A stretch of 64,000 bases of DNA, from contig NZ_FODR01000008.1 of the NCBI RefSeq assembly GCF_900110415.1, forward strand, positions 292,635-356,634, written 5' to 3'. The stretch comes from Mucilaginibacter sp. OK283. Its GTDB lineage: Bacteria; Bacteroidota; Bacteroidia; Sphingobacteriales; Sphingobacteriaceae. A program made the translations under genes and the position numbers. Shown here in pieces: positions 18,490 through 26,952 of the stretch (position 1 is the stretch's first letter; each line of letters opens with the position of its first letter). A model generated the notes under the pieces. It ran no database searches, was not told where the DNA came from, and was given only the letters and a program-made list of their open reading frames with translations.

Positions 18490-20766
18490 TTAGCAAATTT
18501 CCAGTTTCTGACCGTATTTATTGTACTCGTATTCCAGCTCAAAAGCCTTCAATACCGTCAAATGCGAAATCAGGTAAGCCAGCGTACTTTCGGCGCCCTG
18601 GTTGCGGTTAATGCCGCCAGGCAACAAGCCATCGCAACAACCCTTGGTTTCGTGGTCGTAAAGCGGGGCACGCAGGGTATTTTCGCCCAGGAACCATTTG
18701 TAGCACAGAAACATTTTCTCCACATATTGTGGCACCCTGAAAATGTGGTAAGCCTGAAAATGCATCAGTACCATGGCCATGGTTTCGATAGCCTGCTGAT
18801 CGAACGTTGGGAAAGTGCCGCCACGGTGATACCAGCCATCGTTGCCCACAGGGCTTAAATAACCATTTGATAAAGTCAGCTTATCTAAAAACGCCATCGA
18901 AGCCAGGGCAATCCGTTTGGCATCCTCGTTCCCGGTTATTTCGCAGGAATGTAATAAGGCCAGCGGAAGTATCGCGTTGTCATAAGTCATCTTATCTTCA
19001 AACCATTGCCAATCATCCGATTGTGTATTTTCATAGGCATTTATTAAGGGCTGTGTTAAATCATTTAAAATCCTGATCATGCCGTCATCAGTAGGTACGG
19101 CCTGCAGGTAAAGGCTAATACCTATAATTGTATTCGCTATACCCCTTAGATGTTTTAAAGCAGCAAAATGGGGTACCGATTTATGAAAAATCTCTAAGGC
19201 AAACTCCCTGTATGAGTTACTGGCAGCGCACCCAATCAAATGCCCTAACGACCAGATGGTGCGACCAAATGAATCCTCAGAACCAACCTCATCCAGGTAA
19301 CGCCTGTCAAAACTCAAAAAGTTACGGAAGTTACCGTCATCCGTTTGCATATAATGTATATAACTGAGGTAAATGGGCAGCAGTTCAAAGGCCTCCTTGC
19401 TTCCGCTGCGCTGGTAAGCCATCAGGGCCATGATAAGCGCGCGGGCGTTATCATCCAGGCAGTAACCCTCTTTTAAATTAGGAATGCCATATTTGGCGTG
19501 TTGAACAATCCCCGTATCGTCAGTTAGCCGCAAAACATGTGTCAGGCTGAACTTTGGTAGTACTTCAGGGTCAACAATGCTGTTTTTTAATATCTTATCA
19601 CTAAAATCAAACCGTAAAATAGCCTCCTTGGCAGCTTTTATAAATTCGCCCCCAACTACCGGCCATCGCAGGTGCAGGCCGTATTGGTAGGCATTTTCTT
19701 TCAATTCCTTTAAAACCCTGTCCTGGTCAAGCAGTTCAATTACCGTATCGGCAAGGGCATCAGAATTTTTAAAGTCGAACAGTCTGCCGCGGCCATCTGC
19801 CAACAATTCAGTAGCATGCCAGTAAGGTGTTGAAACAACTGCGGCACCCGCGCCAACGGCATAAGATAAGGTACCACTGGTAATTTGAGCCTCGTTAAGG
19901 TAGGGGGTTACGTAAATATCGCAGGCCGTAAGGTAATCCACCAGCTCCTGTTCAGATACAAATTTATTGATGAACGATAGGTTTTTAGATACCCCCAGTT
20001 GCGCTGCCAGCGATTTCAGGTGATCGCGGTACTCCTCTCCCGAATTTTTTATAACGCCCGGGTGAGTGTTACCTAATACAACATACATTACATCGGGGTG
20101 TTTTTCAACAATTTTGGGCAAAGCTCTTACTACGGTTTCCAATCCCTTATTACGGCTGATCAGTCCGAAAGTAAGCATCACCTGGTGATTTTTAAACGAG
20201 CTTAACGTTTTTACGGAATTTTCTTCAGAAGCTTCAACATCAGGTACACCGTGCTCTATAATCTGGATCTTATCAGCAGGAATTTCATAAATAGTGGTTA
20301 AAAATTCCACCGCACGCTGGCTCATCACGATAATCTTTGATGATTGTTCTGCAATTTCGCGGATGATAATGCGCTGCACGTAGCTGGGGTCTTTTAATAT
20401 AGTGTGTAATATTGATATCAGTGGTTTTTCCAGCCTGTTTATCAATGGCAATATGTAAATACCGCTCTCGCCACCATAAATACCAAATTCATGTTCCATA
20501 ATACAAACATCAGCGGCACTGGTGTTAATGTAATTGGCCGCGCGGATATAGTCCTTTTGATGGTTTTGGCGAATAACATATTTTACTTCATCCGGGTATT
20601 CGTACTCATGCAGGTCTTCAGAGTCATTAAGCGCTACTACAAAACCACCTTGCAATAATGATTTGCGTTCAGGATAATTAGCACTGATAGCGCACATTAA
20701 ATTGTAATTGAATGTGGCTAAGCCGCACTCGCGGGGCGGGTAAGTTGATATATAAGCGATTTTCAT
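18490..20766 (-). CDS. GT4 glycosyltransferase fused to a glycosidase-like (alpha/alpha)-barrel domain
   Basis: 758 residues in two parts. Residues 1 to about 385 form a GT-B glycosyltransferase of family 4: IAYISTYPPRECGLATFN opening, MEHEFGIYGG, LTFGLISRNKGLETV, and VTPYLNEAQITSGTLSYAVG as the donor-binding region. Residues about 405-750 are helical, with YCLDDNARALIMAL, SFDRRYLDEVGSEDSFGRTIW, DWQWFEDKMTYDNAILPLAL and GWYHRGGTFPTFDQQAIETM. The spaced acidic and aromatic residues resemble six-hairpin glycosidase or epimerase folds. It abuts the second GT4 gene with zero gap. The fusion suggests coupled synthesis and trimming or recognition of a chain; this is inference. With GH130 nearby, mannose-containing glycans are a candidate. 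Confidence 0.88.
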   Translation of the reverse strand: MKIAYISTYPPRECGLATFNYNLMCAISANYPERKSLLQGGFVVALNDSEDLHEYEYPDEVKYVIRQNHQKDYIRAANYINTSAADVCIMEHEFGIYGGESGIYILPLINRLEKPLISILHTILKDPSYVQRIIIREIAEQSSKIIVMSQRAVEFLTTIYEIPADKIQIIEHGVPDVEASEENSVKTLSSFKNHQVMLTFGLISRNKGLETVVRALPKIVEKHPDVMYVVLGNTHPGVIKNSGEEYRDHLKSLAAQLGVSKNLSFINKFVSEQELVDYLTACDIYVTPYLNEAQITSGTLSYAVGAGAAVVSTPYWHATELLADGRGRLFDFKNSDALADTVIELLDQDRVLKELKENAYQYGLHLRWPVVGGEFIKAAKEAILRFDFSDKILKNSIVDPEVLPKFSLTHVLRLTDDTGIVQHAKYGIPNLKEGYCLDDNARALIMALMAYQRSGSKEAFELLPIYLSYIHYMQTDDGNFRNFLSFDRRYLDEVGSEDSFGRTIWSLGHLIGCAASNSYREFALEIFHKSVPHFAALKHLRGIANTIIGISLYLQAVPTDDGMIRILNDLTQPLINAYENTQSDDWQWFEDKMTYDNAILPLALLHSCEITGNEDAKRIALASMAFLDKLTLSNGYLSPVGNDGWYHRGGTFPTFDQQAIETMAMVLMHFQAYHIFRVPQYVEKMFLCYKWFLGENTLRAPLYDHETKGCCDGLLPGGINRNQGAESTLAYLISHLTVLKAFELEYEYNKYGQKLEIC

Positions 20767-21060
20767 AATTCGATAGAAATATTAAAACCCGTAGTTGTAT
20801 AAGTAAACAGCAATATGGAGGCACTTGTTTAGTCAAACGACCACAAAAAAGTGCATTTGTATGCAAATTCTTCTGATTAAAGGCCACTAAGACACTTTCT
20901 ACTACGGTTATGTGATAGTTGCATAAACCATACCAGTTTAACTAAAAATAAATATTATGAGATATTATTTAATACAGATACCGTAAAAGTTACATAACAG
21001 CACCTGCAAACCTGGTTATTAAGATAATTTCGGACGCTATCTCTGCAAAATTTTGTCAAA

Positions 21061-22251
21061 TTATAGGGTGTAGTATCCTATTGCTTCGATGATCACCGCG
21101 CAGGCCTGCTCTATCTCCTGGGGTTGGATAATGAGCGGCGGCGCAAGCCGCATGGAGTTGCTGCAATGTAAAAACCAATCGGTTATTACACCGTTTTCAA
21201 TACAGCGGTCTATTATTCTCTTGTTCAGGTCGAAATTTTCCAGTTCAACGGCCAGCATCAAGCCTTTACCGCGCACCGCTTTAATAGCCGGGTGTACCAG
21301 TAGTTGCCGGAACAAAGCCTCTTTTTGGGCTACGCCAGGTATAAGGTTGTCATTAATCAATACCTCCAATGCTGCTAAGCCCGCCGCGCAGCATACCGGG
21401 TGGCCCCCAAACGTGGTTATGTGGCCAAGTATAGGGTTATCCTTTAACGCACCCATAATTTGGGTTGATGCTATAAATGCCCCTATCGGCATACCACCGC
21501 CCAGCGCCTTGGCCAGCAACAAAATATCGGGTGCTATACCAAAGTGCTCAAAAGCAAACAACTTCCCGGTACGGCCAAATGCCGCCTGAATTTCATCCAA
21601 AATTAATAACGCACCCGTTTCATCACACCGCTTACGCAAAGCTTGCATATAGGCGATGTCAGGTACCCGCACTCCGGCCTCGCCCTGCACGGTTTCTATG
21701 ATAACGCATGCGGTTTGGTCGGTTATCAATTGCAGGTCATCGGTGTTGTTAAAGTTGATGAACCCTACCCCGGGTAGTAACGGGCGATAGGCTTGCTTAA
21801 ACTCCTCGTTGCCCATTACGCTTAAAGCGCCATGGGTACTGCCATGGTACGAGTTGTGGCAGGCGATGATCTGTTGCCTGCCGCTAAATCGTTTAGCTAA
21901 CTTCAACGCGCCCTCCACCGCCTCGGTACCCGAATTGGTAAAATAAACCGATTGCAAATTATCTGGCAACAACGATGCAAGTTTCTGTGCAAACATTACC
22001 TGCGGTGTTTGCACAAATTCGCCGTAAACCATCAGGTGCATGTATTTATCAACCTGCTGTTTAATAGCCTCTTTTACATAAGGGTTACCATGCCCAAGGC
22101 TGCTTACGCCAATGCCCGATATCAGGTCAATAAACCCCCTGCCTGATGCATCGTACATATAAATACCCTCGGCGCGCTCAAACTCCAGCAATAAAGGAAA
22201 GTTGGTAGTTTGCGCGTTATTAGCCAAAAAAAGCTGACGGAGAGTAGGCAT
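21061..22251 (-). CDS. Class III (PLP) aminotransferase
   Basis: 396 residues. Fold type I class III features are present: SNSGTEAVEGALKLAKR-like FTNSGTEAVEGALKLAKRFS, CHNSYHGSTHGALS, LLILDEIQAAFGRTGKLFAFEH, and the PLP lysine in LLLAKALGGGMPIGAF, followed by TTFGGHPVCCAAG. These enzymes transfer amino groups from ornithine, acetylornithine, 4-aminobutyrate or similar substrates. The substrate cannot be set from sequence alone, and no arginine or GABA genes lie nearby. It is divergent from cca. Confidence 0.9.
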   Translation of the reverse strand: MPTLRQLFLANNAQTTNFPLLLEFERAEGIYMYDASGRGFIDLISGIGVSSLGHGNPYVKEAIKQQVDKYMHLMVYGEFVQTPQVMFAQKLASLLPDNLQSVYFTNSGTEAVEGALKLAKRFSGRQQIIACHNSYHGSTHGALSVMGNEEFKQAYRPLLPGVGFINFNNTDDLQLITDQTACVIIETVQGEAGVRVPDIAYMQALRKRCDETGALLILDEIQAAFGRTGKLFAFEHFGIAPDILLLAKALGGGMPIGAFIASTQIMGALKDNPILGHITTFGGHPVCCAAGLAALEVLINDNLIPGVAQKEALFRQLLVHPAIKAVRGKGLMLAVELENFDLNKRIIDRCIENGVITDWFLHCSNSMRLAPPLIIQPQEIEQACAVIIEAIGYYTL

Positions 22252-22380
22252 GGGAAAGTTGTATGTTATGAGTTATAAGTTGTATGTATGGCAACAGCGC
22301 AAAGATAATGTTAATGCCGCAAAATGATCATTTTTCAAAAATCAGGAATTATGTGTTTTCAAATTGCGATGAGGCTAAAC

Positions 22381-22526
22381 AGGCACAAATATTTTGATGC
22401 GCCTGAATTACACTATACATCAGTTTTCATGTTAACCATGCAAAAATACAAAACACTGATTACAAGATAGATACAAAATAAACATCTGAAATATGTTAAG
22501 TTATGTTAACCCACTTTAGGTGCGTT
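22381..22526. repeat. Dispersed repeat, copy 1
   Basis: Begins AGGCACAAATATTTTGATGC and ends TGTTAAGTTATGTTAACCCA followed by a GC-richer tail (TTTAGGTGCG). The same blocks in the same order recur at 44205-44346: the start block, ATGTTAACCATG, and CTGAAATxTGTTAAGTTATG, with a more variable AT-rich middle. Each copy has two GTTAAC palindromes. No protein is encoded. Confidence 0.75.
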
Positions 22527-22574
22527 TGCCGTGCAGCTTTTAACGTTTAAAATTTAGAGTTTAGATTTTAGCAT

Positions 22575-22630
22575 TACCTTTGTGTTTACTTAACGGCCAT
22601 CTAAACAAAACACTGTCATTGCGATGGCCG
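22575..22630 (+). promoter_or_regulatory. cca promoter -7 box and 5' leader hairpin
   Basis: TACCTTTG at 22575-22582 matches TAnnTTTG. Twelve bases later, CGGCCATC (22594-22601) is perfectly complementary to GATGGCCG (22623-22630) across a 21-base loop, so the predicted mRNA would start just before or at the hairpin, 19 nt before the ATG. A clear -33 box is not seen. Confidence 0.45.
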
Positions 22631-22649
22631 ATAAGAATTTTATTACACT

Positions 22650-24056
22650 ATGAAAGATCACCTGCGGCATCCTGTATTTTCTGTTATTTCAAAACTTGCT
22701 GCGCAGCATAATGTTCAGGTGTATGCTATTGGCGGCTTTGTGCGCGATATTTTTTTAGATCGCCCGTCAAAAGATATTGATATTGTAATTATAGGTAACG
22801 GAATTGAATTTGCCGAGGCCGTAGGCGCCAAGCTGAAGGTGAAAGTTGCTGTTTATAAAAATTTTGGCACTGCATCGCTCAAATACCAGGACCTGGAGGT
22901 TGAGTTTGTGGGCGCCCGCAGAGAATCGTACCGCCGCGACTCGCGCAAGCCTATTGTTGAAAACGGTACGCTGGAAGACGATCAAAAACGCCGCGACCTT
23001 ACCATTAACGCGTTGGCCATATCCCTTAACCCGGAAACTTTTGGCCAACTGCTTGACCCATTTGGCGGCATTACCGATTTGCAAAAAAAATTGATCCGCA
23101 CACCACTGAACCCGGTTGAAACTTTCTCTGACGACCCCCTGCGCATGATGCGTGCCATCAGGTTTGCATCGCAGCTTAATTTCAGGATAGACGACGAGGC
23201 CGTTACCGCCATAAAAAACAATGTAGATAGGATTGGCATTATATCGCAGGAGCGTATAACCGATGAGCTGAATAAGATCATACTATCGAAAGTGCCTTCC
23301 ATTGGTTTCAATTATTTGTTTGATACCGGCTTGCTGCATAAAATATTCCCGCTGATGGCCGGCCTTTACGGCGTTGATTATATTGACGGCAAAGGCCACA
23401 AGGATAATTTTTACCATACCCTGCAGGTACTGGATAACATTTGCGAAACCACCAACGATCTTTGGCTGCGCTGGGCGGCTATTTTGCACGATATTGCCAA
23501 GCCCGCCACCAAGCGCTTTGAACCCGGCCACGGCTGGACATTTCACGGTCATGAAGACCGCGGCGCGCGTATGGTGCCTAAAATATTTGCCCAGTTAAAG
23601 CTGCCGCTTAACGAAAAAATGAAGCAGGTGCAAAAACTGGTACAGCTGCATTTAAGGCCCATAGTTTTGTCACAATCTATCGTGACAGATTCGGCAGTGC
23701 GGCGCTTGCTTTTCGAGGCCGGGGATGACATTGAGGGCCTCATGTTGTTGTGTAAAGCAGACATTACCACAAAAAACGAATACAAGGTTAAAAAATACCG
23801 TAACAATTTTGAGCTTGTTCAACAAAAATTAAAAGATGTTGAAGAGCGCGACAGTATCAGAAACTGGCAACCGCCGGTTACCGGGCTGGATATTATGGAG
23901 CTTTTTGGCATAAAAGAAGGCCGCGAGGTAGGAATAATCAAAAACCAGATCCGCGAAGCTATACTGGAAGGCGAAATCCCGAACGAACGGGAGGCTGCCA
24001 TCAACTACACAATTGCCAAAGGTTTAGAAATTGGCTTAAAAGTTGTGGCAAGCTGA
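22650..24056 (+). CDS. cca: CCA tRNA nucleotidyltransferase with HD domain
   Basis: 468 residues. The class II nucleotidyltransferase head has YAIGGFVRDIFLDRPSKDID, where GGxVRD and DxD bind metal and nucleotide. A second motif, RRDLTINALAI, follows, then the RNA-binding neck (DDPLRMMRAIRFASQLNF). An HD phosphohydrolase domain near residue 270 shows the HDIAKP motif and HGHEDRGARM. It adds or repairs the 3'-CCA end of tRNAs. The N-terminal ATG gives a normal start. It is alone on its strand upstream; the pRiA4b-like gene follows by 49 nt with its own -7 box. Confidence 0.95.
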   Translation: MKDHLRHPVFSVISKLAAQHNVQVYAIGGFVRDIFLDRPSKDIDIVIIGNGIEFAEAVGAKLKVKVAVYKNFGTASLKYQDLEVEFVGARRESYRRDSRKPIVENGTLEDDQKRRDLTINALAISLNPETFGQLLDPFGGITDLQKKLIRTPLNPVETFSDDPLRMMRAIRFASQLNFRIDDEAVTAIKNNVDRIGIISQERITDELNKIILSKVPSIGFNYLFDTGLLHKIFPLMAGLYGVDYIDGKGHKDNFYHTLQVLDNICETTNDLWLRWAAILHDIAKPATKRFEPGHGWTFHGHEDRGARMVPKIFAQLKLPLNEKMKQVQKLVQLHLRPIVLSQSIVTDSAVRRLLFEAGDDIEGLMLLCKADITTKNEYKVKKYRNNFELVQQKLKDVEERDSIRNWQPPVTGLDIMELFGIKEGREVGIIKNQIREAILEGEIPNEREAAINYTIAKGLEIGLKVVAS

Positions 24057-24072
24057 AATTGAATTAAAACAC

Positions 24073-24080
24073 TATTTTTG
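24073..24080 (+). promoter_or_regulatory. Candidate -7 element (TATTTTTG)
   Basis: TATTTTTG fits TAnnTTTG and lies 25 nt before the ATG of the pRiA4b ORF-3-like gene, in the 49-nt gap after cca. No matching -33 box at normal spacing. Confidence 0.4.
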
Positions 24081-24105
24081 TCCCCATTAAAAATTTACTA
24101 ACAAA

Positions 24106-24759
24106 ATGGCACTATACAGGTTCAGGGTTACTTTCGAAGATTATGATGATGTGATGCGTGAAATTGATGTAAAATCGAATCAAACATTCGAAGATTTACA
24201 CCGCGCAATACACCAGTCAACCGGTTATAATCCCGAATTCCCATCGTCTTTTTATATCAGTAACGATCAATGGATGAAAGGCGAAGAAATTACCTATTTG
24301 CCAAATCAAAAAAGAAAAGATCGTGGTATTTCGCTCATGACCAATGTAAAGCTCCTGAGCTTTATTGACGATCCGCATCAAAAATTTTATTACACGTTCA
24401 ACTTCGATCGCCCTTTTGATTTTCATGTCGAACTAATGAAAATCATTCTCGACGAAACACCGGGCACTACATACCCCGCAGTTATAAAATCAGTAGGCGA
24501 AGCGCCAAAGCAATTTGGCAATGTATTTACGCCGGCTGCAACAGCTGCTGCTCCTGATGAAGATTTTGACTTTTTAAATGAAATGGCCTATAACCCGGAA
24601 GATGCCGAAGATTTTTCGGAAGTAACCGACATTGACGCCGACCTTCCCGAAGAAAAAGCAGCAGAGGATGAAGAAGACGATGAATTTGGCAACGAATTTG
24701 CCGATGATGAAGGCTTCGACGAAGATGACAAACCACATCATGGTGGTGATGATTATTAA
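24106..24759 (+). CDS. pRiA4b ORF-3-like protein with acidic tail
   Basis: 217 residues. The first about 130 match the plasmid pRiA4b ORF-3-like family: YRFRVTFEDYDDVMREIDV, QTFEDLHRAIHQSTGY, then a beta-rich part with KFYYTFNFDRPFDFHVEL. The last about 70 residues are extremely acidic (EEDDEFGNEFADDEGFDEDD) and end with HHGGDDY. The family's function is unknown; it is widespread in Bacteroidota chromosomes despite the plasmid name. The conserved place after cca is common, but a link is not shown. Confidence 0.82.
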   Translation: MALYRFRVTFEDYDDVMREIDVKSNQTFEDLHRAIHQSTGYNPEFPSSFYISNDQWMKGEEITYLPNQKRKDRGISLMTNVKLLSFIDDPHQKFYYTFNFDRPFDFHVELMKIILDETPGTTYPAVIKSVGEAPKQFGNVFTPAATAAAPDEDFDFLNEMAYNPEDAEDFSEVTDIDADLPEEKAAEDEEDDEFGNEFADDEGFDEDDKPHHGGDDY

Positions 24760-24769
24760 TTGCTTCGCA

Positions 24770-24917
24770 GATCATGGTTTATTGATCATGGTTAATGGTA
24801 ATAACAAACAATAGGGTTCATGGTTGATGGTTCATAGTTCATGGCCAGATCTATAAAACGGAAATGTTTTTTAACCATGATCAATGAACCATGAACTATG
24901 ATCAATGAACTATGAAC
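24770..24917. repeat. Short-word quasi-palindrome (ATGATC/ATGAAC words)
   Basis: The left arm (24770-24843) repeats degenerate words such as GATCATGGTT, GGTTCATGG and GTTCATAGTTCATGG. The right arm (24871-24917) repeats their complements: AACCATGATCAATGAACC, ATGAACTATGATCAATGAAC. The right arm runs into the miaA start codon. It separates the pRiA4b-like gene from miaA. Confidence 0.8.
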
Positions 24918-25832
24918 TTCCCAAAAACCAAAACCCTAATTGTAATTGCCGGCCCTACAGCGGTTGGTAAAACGGCGGCAGCTATTGAGGTGGCAAAACG
25001 TTTCAATACGGTGGTGGTATCGGCCGATTCAAGGCAGTTTTTCAGGGAAATGAGTATTGGTACGGCCAAACCCGACGCCAATGAACTGGCCCAGGTAAAA
25101 CACTATTTTATCGATTCCCATTCTATAACCGAGCCATTTTCGGTGGGTGATTTTGAGAGGGAATGCCTGATGTTACTCGACGACCTTTTTAAAAAGCACG
25201 ACTATGTCGTTTTGGCAGGTGGCTCTGGCCTGTACATCAAAGCTATTTGTGAAGGCTTTGATGATTTGCCAACGGCCGATCCGGCTATCCGCGAACAATT
25301 AAATCTTGAGCTGGAAGAAAAAGGACTAAGTTATTTGCAAGAGAAGTTAAAACAGGCCGATCCGGTTTACTATAACCAGGTTGACCTGGGCAACCCGCAA
25401 CGCATCATCAGGGCGCTGGAAGTTTTTGAAAGCACCGGCAATCCCATTTCGTCTTATCGCCAGGCAACGGTTAACAAGCGCCCGTTCCACATCATCAAGC
25501 TGGCCCTTAACATGCCGCGAGAAGTGTTATATCGCCGCATTAATCACCGGGTTGATATAATGATGCAGCACGGCTTGTTAGCAGAGGCGACTTCATTACT
25601 CCCCTACCGCCATTTAAACGCCTTGAATACGGTAGGCTACGCTGAGATTTTTGATTATATGGACGGTGCCACAACACTTGATAAAGCAGTTGAAATGATT
25701 AAGCAAAATACCAGGCGATTTGCCAAAAGACAACTTACCTGGTTTCGTAAGGATCAACAGTTTATTTGGTTTGATGCCGGAGCACCAAACCTGACCAAAA
25801 AAATGGTTGAGGCGGTGGAAAATGTCTCTTAA
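24912..25832 (+). CDS. miaA: tRNA dimethylallyltransferase
   Basis: 306 residues. P-loop VIAGPTAVGKTAAAIEVAKR, SADSRQFFREMSIGTAKPD (substrate-binding DSRQ), GGSGLYIKAICEGFDDLP, and a C-terminal NTRRFAKRQLTWFRKD typical of MiaA. It transfers a dimethylallyl group to A37 of tRNAs reading UNN codons, using DMAPP from the isoprenoid pathway that also includes IspG (55534-57594). The ATG at 24912 lies inside the right arm of the word repeat (in ACTATGAAC), so the repeat supplies the start codon and ribosome-entry region. Confidence 0.96.
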   Translation: MNFPKTKTLIVIAGPTAVGKTAAAIEVAKRFNTVVVSADSRQFFREMSIGTAKPDANELAQVKHYFIDSHSITEPFSVGDFERECLMLLDDLFKKHDYVVLAGGSGLYIKAICEGFDDLPTADPAIREQLNLELEEKGLSYLQEKLKQADPVYYNQVDLGNPQRIIRALEVFESTGNPISSYRQATVNKRPFHIIKLALNMPREVLYRRINHRVDIMMQHGLLAEATSLLPYRHLNALNTVGYAEIFDYMDGATTLDKAVEMIKQNTRRFAKRQLTWFRKDQQFIWFDAGAPNLTKKMVEAVENVS

Positions 25833-25899
25833 AATCCAATCGCCTGCCCCTCCATTATATAGCTTGGTCAAAATCCATTTAATACCCTCAACATTAGTA

Positions 25900-25945
25900 T
25901 AAATTTGCTAATATTGCAGTTTAAATGCTAAGTACTACTATTTAG
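25900..25945 (+). promoter_or_regulatory. cysD leader: -7 box and 6-codon leader ORF candidate
   Basis: TAAATTTG at 25900-25907 fits the -7 consensus. Downstream, ATGCTAAGTACTACTATTTAG (25925-25945) would encode MLSTTI and stop, followed by GGTGGATTTAGCGGGTTTTTT before the cysD ATG at 25974. A translated short leader could control the sulfur genes, but the peptide lacks Cys and Met, so this is weak. Confidence 0.35.
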
Positions 25946-25973
25946 GTGGATTTAGCGGGTTTTTTAAATTAGC

Positions 25974-26879
25974 ATGCACAAATATTATCTTACCCATCTG
26001 CAGGAATTGGAATCTGAAGCCATTTACGTGATACGCGAAGTGGTTGCCCAGTTTGATCGCCCTGCAATACTGTTTTCGGGCGGTAAAGACTCCATTGTTG
26101 TTACTCACCTGGCCCAAAAGGCTTTTTGGCCTGCCAAAATACCAATGCCACTTATCCACATTGATACCGGGCATAATTTCCCCGAGACTATGGAGTTCAG
26201 GGACCAACTGGTTGAAAAACTTGGTGTACAACTGATTGTAGGATCGGTACAGGAAGCCATAAACAAAGGCCGCGCAGTTGAAGAAAGCGGTATTAACGCC
26301 AGCCGGAACGAATTGCAAATCGTATCGTTATTAGATACCATTGAGCATCATAAAATTGATGCGGCTATTGGCGGCGCACGCCGCGATGAGGAAAAAGCTC
26401 GTTCAAAAGAACGCTTCTTTTCGCATCGCGATGAGTTTGGCCAGTGGGACCCTAAAAATCAACGGCCCGAACTGTGGAATATTTTTAACGGCCGTAAACG
26501 CATGGGCGAACATTTCAGGGTATTTCCGATTAGTAACTGGACGGAAATGGATATATGGAATTACATTCTGCAGGAAAACATTGCTATCCCGTCGCTGTAC
26601 TTTGCACATAACCGTAACGCCGTTTACCGCGACGGTACCTGGCTGCCTGCATCGGAGTTTTTATCATTACGCGATGGCGAATTTGTAGAAAACAAGCTAA
26701 TGCGTTTCCGTACCCTGGGCGATATTACCATTACCGGCGGTATTGAATCGGACGCAGATACGCTGGAGAAAATTGTTGCCGAGGTATCGGCCACGCGCAG
26801 CACTGAACGCGGTAACCGCAGCGACGACAAACGCTCGGATACATCAATGGAAGACAGGAAAAAACAAGGTTATTTTTAA
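25974..26879 (+). CDS. cysD: Sulfate adenylyltransferase subunit 2
   Basis: 301 residues of the PP-loop ATP pyrophosphatase superfamily: ILFSGGKDSIVVTHLA is the PP-loop, with HIDTGHNFPET, GGARRDEEKARSKER and WTEMDIWNYI conserved in CysD. Together with CysN it forms APS from sulfate and ATP, driven by GTP hydrolysis. The end of the protein is basic and polar (RSTERGNRSDDKRSDTSMED), as usual. cysN follows after 73 nt. No cysC, cysH or sulfite reductase gene lies in the window. Confidence 0.96.
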   Translation: MHKYYLTHLQELESEAIYVIREVVAQFDRPAILFSGGKDSIVVTHLAQKAFWPAKIPMPLIHIDTGHNFPETMEFRDQLVEKLGVQLIVGSVQEAINKGRAVEESGINASRNELQIVSLLDTIEHHKIDAAIGGARRDEEKARSKERFFSHRDEFGQWDPKNQRPELWNIFNGRKRMGEHFRVFPISNWTEMDIWNYILQENIAIPSLYFAHNRNAVYRDGTWLPASEFLSLRDGEFVENKLMRFRTLGDITITGGIESDADTLEKIVAEVSATRSTERGNRSDDKRSDTSMEDRKKQGYF

Positions 26880-26952
26880 ATTGAATTAACAGGCTTTTTG
26901 GCCAACAATATACTACGCCAACCTGGCAACAGGCCACACGTACCTCATTATT

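Larger units (their letters stand above)
22252..22649. other. Intergenic region between aminotransferase and cca
   Basis: About 400 bases with no gene. It contains a GTTATGAGTTATAAGTTG-like word repeat next to the aminotransferase start (22255-22298), one copy of the 145-bp dispersed repeat (22381-22526), and a promoter-like box with a hairpin just before cca. Confidence 0.7.
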
